From Saprospiraceae bacterium (lineage in GTDB: Bacteria; Bacteroidota; Bacteroidia; Chitinophagales; Saprospiraceae): a DNA stretch of 64,000 nt. Positions 9,598-15,927 of this stretch are shown piece by piece. The stretch covers positions 35,961-99,960 of the forward strand of contig JADLHT010000046.1 in the NCBI GenBank assembly GCA_020848695.1. The letters are read 5' to 3'. The notes below the pieces were generated by a model, which saw only the letters and a program-made list of their open reading frames with translations, was not told the origin of the DNA and made no database searches. The position numbers and the translations under genes are program-made. Position 1 is the stretch's first letter. Each line of letters opens with the position of its first letter.

Positions 9598-10272
9598 TTA
9601 GTTATTCTTGTGTATATTATAATAGCATCTCCCTAAAGTATGATTATATTTTTCATTTCGAACAATTTCATGTTTCAGAAACTGAACAGGGGTAGCTTGA
9701 CCAATATCATATGGCATGTTATTTATAGTTGCAAATTGAACCAAAGGATCCATAATTTTATCAAACAACTGATTATTGATAATTTTATAGCCGGACATAA
9801 CCAACATATGTGCCCCGCCGCCATACCAGTTATAAGTAATACAGATTGGGCGATTACTATCTATTTCTTTTAACATCATTTTCCAGCTGAATACTTCATT
9901 GGAGGTATAACTGTCTTTACAACTGAAGTTACACATTTCAAAAATCGGCCAATTGGTATGATTACAGGTTGTATTACAGGGAAAACAGGGTCTATCTCGC
10001 TCACAGCAAGCTTCCCCGTGTCTATCGCAATGATCGTCATCGGACATCGAGCGAAACGCTTGCTCACACTGATTATACATTGTATTACCAGAAGTCCTGT
10101 TATCAATATATCTCATGACCATTTCCGAACAGGCAGCCCAGCACCACAATGATCTTTTTTGTGCGAGATATTTTACAGAAAGGTTTCCAGCATTATAGTT
10201 ATGATTATAATTAACTCCACATGAAGTTATACAAAAAAATAAGAGAATGAAAAAATACGGCTTGATTTTCAT
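9598..10272 (-). CDS. Papain-like cysteine protease lipoprotein (C70/AvrRpt2-like fold) with cysteine-rich insert
   Basis: 224 residues. Lipobox ITSC puts the lipidated residue at Cys18. The mature part starts with the signature QKRSLWCWAACSE: Gln38 (oxyanion hole) and catalytic Cys44 in WCWAA, as in AvrRpt2-like C70 and related papain-like enzymes. His155 in YGGGAHMLVMSGY and Asp175 in IMDP complete a likely catalytic set. Between Cys44 and His155 there is an insert with nine cysteines (residues 69-118), more than this compact fold needs, which may form disulfides or bind metal. The protein should be anchored to a membrane and act in the periplasm or at the surface. The lipoprotein gene at 8753 follows after 20 bp. 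Confidence 0.75.
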   Translation of the reverse strand: MKIKPYFFILLFFCITSCGVNYNHNYNAGNLSVKYLAQKRSLWCWAACSEMVMRYIDNRTSGNTMYNQCEQAFRSMSDDDHCDRHGEACCERDRPCFPCNTTCNHTNWPIFEMCNFSCKDSYTSNEVFSWKMMLKEIDSNRPICITYNWYGGGAHMLVMSGYKIINNQLFDKIMDPLVQFATINNMPYDIGQATPVQFLKHEIVRNEKYNHTLGRCYYNIHKNN

Positions 10273-10339
10273 TTTGCTTGAATTGGATTATCAAAGATAA
10301 TAAATTCCAAAATATAAAAAATAAATTTTAAAACAAACC

Positions 10340-10362
10340 CGGCACACTTCCAGAGTGGGCCG
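10340..10362. terminator. Orphan hairpin with flanking T/A tracts
   Basis: Arms of 9 bp with one mismatch (10340-10348 and 10354-10362) around a 5-nt loop, followed on the + strand by CTTTTGCACTTTT. It looks like an intrinsic terminator, yet lies between two divergent genes (starts at 10272 and 10541), so no annotated transcript should end here. Confidence 0.35.
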
Positions 10363-10540
10363 CTTTTGCACTTTTATAGATTGGTACTTACATATATTGA
10401 ATAGCAAATTAAATGTTATCAGTTCTAATGATAACATTTATATCTGTTTCGGATTAGATTCTATAGTTCAAAATTTAACTAATTAAATTTAAATCCCATT
10501 CAATAATTTTAACTATTTTTGAATATCGAATATAATTTCT

Positions 10541-13321
10541 ATGAAATGCAAAATAGAATTTTTTAGCCTTTTCATTCTTTTCTTAACTTGCTCAATGGGT
10601 CATTCACAGGATACAACAGTTTACTTTACCAACAATGACAAACAAAAGATAAAATCAATTATTGATACTGCCAAAATCCTTTACGATTCACCGGGTCAGA
10701 TTCAGGCTGCTCACGAGATGGTTGATCTTGGACTCAGCAGATTAATTGATAAAAATTATCCGGATATATTAATCTATGCCCTGTATATTAAAGGAAGAAT
10801 ATTGGAATTTAAAAAAGAACACAAAGAAGCCCTTGTAATATTAGATTCTGCAAGGCAAATTGCTAAAATAAATTCTCTAGATACAGGTAATACTTACGGC
10901 AGAATACTGTTTCACCTTGGATTGAATTATTTAGAAAGAAATGAATACATTTTAGCGCAACAGCCTCTTCAGGAAAGCCTTGATCATTTTATAAAAAATA
11001 AAAATAAAAATAATATTTTGTTGGTTGTTTCAAAATTAATTGACTATTACTTTCAAACTAATCAGCTGATGTTAGCAGAAAATACTATTTTAAGTACAGA
11101 AAAACAAATCGACTCCAGTTACTCTATTCTATTTTTAAATTATTACTACAGTGAAATTGCAAGATTTTATTCAAACAATAAAATTGAAACCAAAGCCAAT
11201 TATTACAGAAATAAAATTCAATTTTCATCAGACGATGATCGCTGTATTCATCTTACAAATAAATTACAACGAACACTAAGTTTGGAAAATTTTAAAATTG
11301 AGCCAACGCAGATTGATGAATGCTTAAAATGCAATTATTTATATTTCTCTGGCAATAAAAACACTTTAATTAATGGCTTATTAATTATTACAGAAGTTTG
11401 TCTATCTCCTGCAATAAAAAAATATCAACTTGCAGATAGCATATTAAACTCTATCGACGCTTTATTAAAAATAGGGAACAGCGACATCAAAGAATTCATC
11501 AAGACCGACCAGTATCATTATATTGTTGAATACTATTTCCTTCGTGGATGGATGGCGCAGAATAGCAACGACTCCATCGAAATGGGCTCCATAATTAATA
11601 GAATAGATAGTCTTACAAACGGATTTACCGAATTTTACTCCCTCAGTAAGGACAAGATTGAACTCTTGTTAATTATGGGATCTAAGTACTACTACTCAAA
11701 GAGTGATATCAGATTAAATAATTTATTATCGCAATACAGAAGCAGCAAGCGCACAGAACTCATCAAAGCACTAAACTATTTTACAGAATCAGAACTCAAT
11801 CAGTCTCTACAAAACGAACTTTACTCCAACTTTGACTATTTCTATTCTTTTTACAATCCAAAAATACTCAATGAAGAATACAGTAACTTTTTATATGAAT
11901 TGGCCTTATATTCAAAGGGGTTATTATACAGAAGCAGCAAAGAATTGAATAAAATTATCAATCAATCGGGGGATAGCACCATTCAAGATCTTGCTAAAAA
12001 ATTTAATCAGATCAACCACCGGCTGGATACTTTAGAATATAATGATGATCATATATTGCTCTATAAAGAGCGAGATATATTGGAAAGAAAACTCATTGCA
12101 AAAATGAGATCGCAGAGTGCACAAGATAGTTTCAGAGTTGAATGGATTAAACATAAACTCAAATCAAATGAAATTGCTGTCGAATTTGTAAAGTACAGCT
12201 CAGAGTATGGAAATTCAAATAGCCCTAAATATCTAGCCCTCGTATTGGATTCATTCAATAATTATCCTAAAGTAATTCCTTTGTTTTCAGAAAATCAATT
12301 TTTTAAATCCAACAAAAGTATTGTTGAGAACACCTATTCGCCGCAGGAATCATTTTCTGATACAAGGGGTTACGGAATTCGTCCAAAAAAATCTTCCTTA
12401 CTAAAGGAATATCAATTGATATGGGAGCCTATCCTAAAGTTATATCCAAAAACTACAAAAATTTATTTTTCTACTATCGGAGTTTTGAACAATATAAATC
12501 TAAGCACAATCCTTGTGTCAGACAATACGTTTATTTTTGAAAAATACAACACGATCCAATTGAGCAGTACTTACAACTTGGTTGATAATTCAACACCCTC
12601 CAATTTTCGAATCCAGAATGCTTTGCTTGTTGGAGGACTAGAGTTTGGCAAAGTAAAATCTACATCTCCAATTAAAAATGAGTTTAGCTGGAAGCCACTA
12701 ATTGGCACATTGGACGAGATTAAAATTCTCAACCGCCAATTTGATTATAAATATATTTCTTCCACCAGCTTAACCGGTGTAAATGGTTCTAAATCTGTAT
12801 TAATTTCTGAATTACTTCGAAATTATGATTTAATACATATCGCAAGCCATGGATATTATCAACCGGATATTCAGAAGAAGAATGAAGCCACATATTACAA
12901 AATTAATCCGCTTAGCAAATCAAAAATAGTACTGTCACTTGCTAATGAATATATAAATAGTCATTCCAAACAAGAAAGGGAATCCGGATACTTAAACGCA
13001 CTAGAGATCAGCCATCTCGACTTATCCAATACAAAACTGATAGTTCTTTCTGCCTGCGAAACAGCAGTTGGCGACAATTTTAGTCGCTATGAATCCAGTT
13101 ATAGTCTTCAAAGAGGATTTAAAATCGCCGGTGTAAAAAATATCATTTCAACGCTTTGGCCCGTTGATGATCGTGCAACGATATCCTTTATGTCTTCTTT
13201 TTATAAAAATCTAACCAATAACAATTTCTCAGTCAACGAAGCATTTACCGCTACACAAATTCAAATGCGAAAACTATATCCAAATGATTCCAATTGGAAA
13301 GCTTTTCTTCTGATCGATTAA
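10541..13321 (+). CDS. Exported TPR-CHAT caspase-like protease
   Basis: 926 residues. A Sec signal peptide (about 1-22, ending GHSQ) precedes a long helical region with TPR-like repeats (about 35-480) and a C-terminal CHAT domain (about 600-926). The CHAT catalytic dyad is visible: His770 in DLIHIASHGYY and Cys839 in LSACETAVGD, followed by the typical SLQRGFKIAGVKNIISTLWPVDD segment. CHAT domains are clan CD cysteine proteases related to caspases and separase. Many studied members act in the cytoplasm; here the signal peptide predicts export. No gasdermin or CRISPR partner is adjacent. It is divergent from the papain-like protease gene and convergent with the repeat-bearing membrane protein. 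Confidence 0.85.
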   Translation: MKCKIEFFSLFILFLTCSMGHSQDTTVYFTNNDKQKIKSIIDTAKILYDSPGQIQAAHEMVDLGLSRLIDKNYPDILIYALYIKGRILEFKKEHKEALVILDSARQIAKINSLDTGNTYGRILFHLGLNYLERNEYILAQQPLQESLDHFIKNKNKNNILLVVSKLIDYYFQTNQLMLAENTILSTEKQIDSSYSILFLNYYYSEIARFYSNNKIETKANYYRNKIQFSSDDDRCIHLTNKLQRTLSLENFKIEPTQIDECLKCNYLYFSGNKNTLINGLLIITEVCLSPAIKKYQLADSILNSIDALLKIGNSDIKEFIKTDQYHYIVEYYFLRGWMAQNSNDSIEMGSIINRIDSLTNGFTEFYSLSKDKIELLLIMGSKYYYSKSDIRLNNLLSQYRSSKRTELIKALNYFTESELNQSLQNELYSNFDYFYSFYNPKILNEEYSNFLYELALYSKGLLYRSSKELNKIINQSGDSTIQDLAKKFNQINHRLDTLEYNDDHILLYKERDILERKLIAKMRSQSAQDSFRVEWIKHKLKSNEIAVEFVKYSSEYGNSNSPKYLALVLDSFNNYPKVIPLFSENQFFKSNKSIVENTYSPQESFSDTRGYGIRPKKSSLLKEYQLIWEPILKLYPKTTKIYFSTIGVLNNINLSTILVSDNTFIFEKYNTIQLSSTYNLVDNSTPSNFRIQNALLVGGLEFGKVKSTSPIKNEFSWKPLIGTLDEIKILNRQFDYKYISSTSLTGVNGSKSVLISELLRNYDLIHIASHGYYQPDIQKKNEATYYKINPLSKSKIVLSLANEYINSHSKQERESGYLNALEISHLDLSNTKLIVLSACETAVGDNFSRYESSYSLQRGFKIAGVKNIISTLWPVDDRATISFMSSFYKNLTNNNFSVNEAFTATQIQMRKLYPNDSNWKAFLLID

Positions 13322-13370
13322 TAACCAATTGTGGATCTACAATTTAGCTACAGGTCAGCGTAATTTATGC

Positions 13371-13844
13371 TTACTTTATGATCAGATCCCAGACAATAAC
13401 GCATATATACAAGAAAGCTCTACTACAGATAAAAGCAACGAGCAAATCAATAAATGCAATATCAATACTTCCGGAACCAGCCCCACTGAGATTCAATCTT
13501 CTACTACTGCTTAACCAGCCTCCCAGTACAGCACCAGCAATTGCAAAAAATAAATAAATCAGGTTATGTTTCGTTACACCTTGAACGACACCATCATCTC
13601 CACCCGGAGGTCGTACAGATCCCTGGTTTACAACATTTCCTCCATCTCCGGGAGGTCGCACAGATCCAAGGTTTGCGACATTTCCTCCATCTCCGGGAGG
13701 TCGTACGCTTCCCTGATTTACAACATTTCCTCCATCTCCGGGAATGTATAGATAAGCCGTATGATAATTCTTATAGACATTAAGGGCAGCTATGCCTACG
13801 AAGGCATAGAGGAGATAAACAATCCAATTGTTTCTTAAAATCAT
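13371..13844 (-). CDS. Small membrane protein with three 15-residue Gly/Pro repeats
   Basis: 157 residues. A membrane segment at about 7-24 is followed by a linker with three copies of the 15-residue unit GDGGNVVNQGSVRPP (about 36-80), then further hydrophobic segments at about 95-113 and 130-155. The repeat is flexible and hydrophilic and would be exposed on one side of the membrane. I do not recognise a family. The minus frame is preferred over overlapping plus-strand frames because it alone gives a start followed by sensible membrane segments. It converges with the CHAT gene. Confidence 0.6.
   Translation of the reverse strand: MILRNNWIVYLLYAFVGIAALNVYKNYHTAYLYIPGDGGNVVNQGSVRPPGDGGNVANLGSVRPPGDGGNVVNQGSVRPPGGDDGVVQGVTKHNLIYLFFAIAGAVLGGWLSSSRRLNLSGAGSGSIDIAFIDLLVAFICSRAFLYICVIVWDLIIK
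13606..13740 (-). repeat. Three tandem 45-bp repeats inside the membrane-protein gene
   Basis: Units 13606-13650, 13651-13695 and 13696-13740 are each exactly 45 bp and differ by only a few bases. They encode the GDGGNVVNQGSVRPP linker units. The period is a multiple of three, so copy-number change would keep the frame. Confidence 0.9.
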
Positions 13845-14021
13845 GGTTCTTCGTTTTTAGTTTATATTATAATTTTATAAAATGGTTATCACAAATCTAT
13901 AATAAGTTTTACTCTTCCTGATTGATGTTTTATTTTTTCTTTTTGTGTTTCGCCTAATCCTGTTCTGTTTACATATATAATTATTATGTTTGATTACCTG
14001 ATTTAACAGGTATTTATAGAT

Positions 14022-14058
14022 ACTAAAATATTGTGCATGTAAATACTAAATATTTTAT
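14022..14058. promoter_or_regulatory. Twin operator boxes upstream of dinB
   Basis: TACTAAAATATTGT (14022-14035) and TACTAAATATTTTA (14045-14058), start to start 23 bp apart, the same spacing as at 6681-6717. The second box is identical over 14 bases to the first box of the XRE/S24 promoter. A -7-like element AATCTTTG (one mismatch to TAnnTTTG) follows at 14061-14068. A repressor bound here would cover the promoter. Confidence 0.7.
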
Positions 14059-14105
14059 AAATCTTTGCAGAGCCGGTTTTGATCAAATTTGGAGCCGGAA
14101 TAAAG

Positions 14106-14228
14106 ATGTCGAGAATGACAAAAAACAATTTCCTCGTTCTGTACGCCAGTCCGGAGAAAAGAGTGCTTCCTGACCTATTCCTCCTGCTTAGCTCTTACAC
14201 CCTCCAGTATTTTTTATTACTCATTTGA
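14106..14228 (+). CDS. Possible 40-residue leader peptide abutting dinB
   Basis: An ATG at 14106 opens a 40-codon frame whose TGA (14226-14228) is directly followed by the dinB ATG at 14229. A GGAG stretch lies about 11 nt before its ATG, whereas the dinB start itself has no visible Shine-Dalgarno in the TTTTTTATTACTCATTTG before it. This suggests translational coupling. The peptide has a charged N-terminal half and a Leu/Phe-rich C-terminal half and matches nothing I know. It could equally be an accidental open frame in a 160-nt leader. Confidence 0.4.
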   Translation: MSRMTKNNFLVLYASPEKRVLPDLFLLLSSYTLQYFLLLI

Positions 14229-15416
14229 ATGGATCGCCACATTGTCCATATTGACCTGGATACCTTCTTCGTGTCTGTAGAAAGACTGATCAACCCTAAA
14301 TTGAAGGGGATGCCGGTATTGGTAGGCGGCAACAGCGATCGGGGCGTAGTTGCTTCGTGCAGTTACGAAGCCCGCAGTTACGGCATTCACTCTGCGATGC
14401 CGATGAAATTGGCAAGACAACTTTGTCCGGAAGCCATCATTGTGCGGGGAGACCACGAGCAATACAGCAATTTTTCTAACATCGTTACAAACATTATTCG
14501 CGAAGACGTACCTCTGTATGAGAAGACCTCGATTGATGAATTTTATATAGACTACAGTGGCATGGATCGATATTTTGGCTGCTACAAAATGGCTACAGAA
14601 TTACGACAGAAGATTATGCGTGAGACACATCTTCCGATTTCGTTTGCACTGTCTTCCAACAAAACCGTATCCAAGGTTGGGACCGGAGAGGCCAAGCCAA
14701 ATGGACAAAAACAGATCCTTCGTGGAACCGAAAAGCCTTTTCTTGCACCTCTTTCCATCAAAAAAATCCCCATGGTTGGTGATAAAACTTATCAGCTCCT
14801 CCGCAATATGGGACTTATCTACATCAAAACTCTGCAAGAGATGCCTTGCGAATTACTGGAGCAGGTACTCGGAGAAAACGGCAACACCATCTGGCGTAAA
14901 GCTAATGGTATTGACAACAGCGCCGTCATCCCCTACTCCGAAAATAAATCTATCTCCACAGAACAGACTTTTGATCGCGATACCATTGACGTTAACGCAC
15001 TCCGTCACATTCTTATCGGAATGTGTGAAAAACTAGGATTCCAGCTCCGCAGCGAAGGTAAGCTGAGCGCTTGCATTACTGTCAAAATCCGTTATTCGGA
15101 TTTCAACACCTATACTATGCAATCCCGGATGCCTTATACTTCCATAGATTTCGTAATTATCCAACGCGCAAAAGAACTATTTGAAAAACTGTATCAGAAA
15201 AGAATGCTTGTGCGACTCATCGGCATACGCTTAAGTCATCTTGAATACGGAACTCAGCAATACAATCTTTTTGACGACACAACAGAACAGATTGAACTGT
15301 GTAAAGCCATGGACAGGATCCGAAAAAGATTTGGAAACAACTCTGTTCAGCGATCCGTAGCTACCGATTACAAAAGAAAAAAAATTATTAAACCGTTTGG
15401 GATCAATGTGGAATGA
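14229..15416 (+). CDS. dinB: DNA polymerase IV (Y-family translesion polymerase)
   Basis: 395 residues, the normal length. Palm catalytic acids are present: Asp9 in HIDLDTFF and Asp103-Glu104 in TSIDEFYID. The fingers motif YEARSYGIHSAMPM, the helix-hairpin-helix thumb with SNKTVSKVGTGEAKPNG, and the little-finger domain follow. A QYNLFDD segment near residue 345 resembles the beta-clamp-binding motif. The protein should copy past damaged bases with low fidelity. All catalytic residues are kept, so it is not a catalytically dead ImuB. The dnaE2-like gene follows after 511 bp, and the upstream operator pair suggests damage-inducible control. Its codons look more GC-rich than those of genes on the left. 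Confidence 0.92.
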   Translation: MDRHIVHIDLDTFFVSVERLINPKLKGMPVLVGGNSDRGVVASCSYEARSYGIHSAMPMKLARQLCPEAIIVRGDHEQYSNFSNIVTNIIREDVPLYEKTSIDEFYIDYSGMDRYFGCYKMATELRQKIMRETHLPISFALSSNKTVSKVGTGEAKPNGQKQILRGTEKPFLAPLSIKKIPMVGDKTYQLLRNMGLIYIKTLQEMPCELLEQVLGENGNTIWRKANGIDNSAVIPYSENKSISTEQTFDRDTIDVNALRHILIGMCEKLGFQLRSEGKLSACITVKIRYSDFNTYTMQSRMPYTSIDFVIIQRAKELFEKLYQKRMLVRLIGIRLSHLEYGTQQYNLFDDTTEQIELCKAMDRIRKRFGNNSVQRSVATDYKRKKIIKPFGINVE

Positions 15417-15927
15417 TAAAATTACTAAAATAAATAAAAAAATATGGCAATTATCTTATTTCTAATGTACGCAATGATTGTAAGTAAAAAATAACAATGA
15501 AGAATGGGAAATTTATCAGGAAATGAAAATTGAGGACTGAGGAAGCAAACAATAAAATCAAAAACATTCGAATTTGCATCAATACTTGCAAAATCAAATC
15601 AACATGTATTTGATTAAAAAAAACATATGTCATGTCAAAGCAATAGCAAAAACACAGAATAAGAATTGGTGTAGTGATCAAAAACATCAGTATTGATCAA
15701 AAATTAAGACTGATGCTATGTATCGATGATTAATCAATCTTAAAGAAAGCAAGAACAATGTATACAGTCCGGACCTTCTTCAATCGCCAAGATTAAGTGA
15801 TGATTATAAGTTCAATTTGATAAGCTTTCAAATAAAATCAAGTATTCCACTTTAAACCGCAAAAAAAAATTAAAAATAAAGGAACCAAGTTTCCGATTTT
15901 TAATTCTCGATTTTTAATTTATAAAAT
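15417..15927. other. Intergenic region between dinB and dnaE2
   Basis: 511 bp, strongly AT-rich. A minus-strand 78-codon frame at 15451-15687 looks like a chance hydrophobic ORF and is not called. I see no operator box of the 14022 type. A hairpin lies just before dnaE2 (15869-15904). Whether dnaE2 is read from dinB or has its own promoter cannot be decided from the sequence. Confidence 0.5.
15869..15904. terminator. Imperfect hairpin just upstream of dnaE2
   Basis: Outer arms ATTAAAAAT (15869-15877) and ATTTTTAAT (15896-15904) and an inner GGAA/TTCC stem (15881-15884 with 15891-15894). It ends 23 bp before the dnaE2 start. It could be a weak terminator for dinB or a structured leader for dnaE2. 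Confidence 0.35.

Larger units (their letters stand above)
13845..14228. other. Intergenic region: dinB operator, promoter and leader ORF
   Basis: 384 bp. The first 170 bp are AT-rich with nothing I can name. Then come the twin boxes at 14022-14058, a -7-like element at 14061-14068 and the 40-codon ORF at 14106-14228. Confidence 0.6.

Noticed and set aside
13327..13344. Short hairpin (6-bp arms) after the CHAT gene
   Set aside because: Stem too short and AT-rich to call a terminator with confidence.
13541..13783. Plus-strand frames over the 45-bp tandem repeats
   Set aside because: They are periodic only because the DNA repeats; the minus frame has a proper start and membrane segments.
14229..15416. 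Reading the Y-family polymerase as catalytically dead ImuB
   Set aside because: Asp9, Asp103 and Glu104 are all present, as in active DinB.
15451..15687. Minus-strand 78-codon hydrophobic frame between dinB and dnaE2
   Set aside because: Composition is that of translated AT-rich DNA (Phe, Ile and Leu rich), with no ribosome site or recognisable domain.
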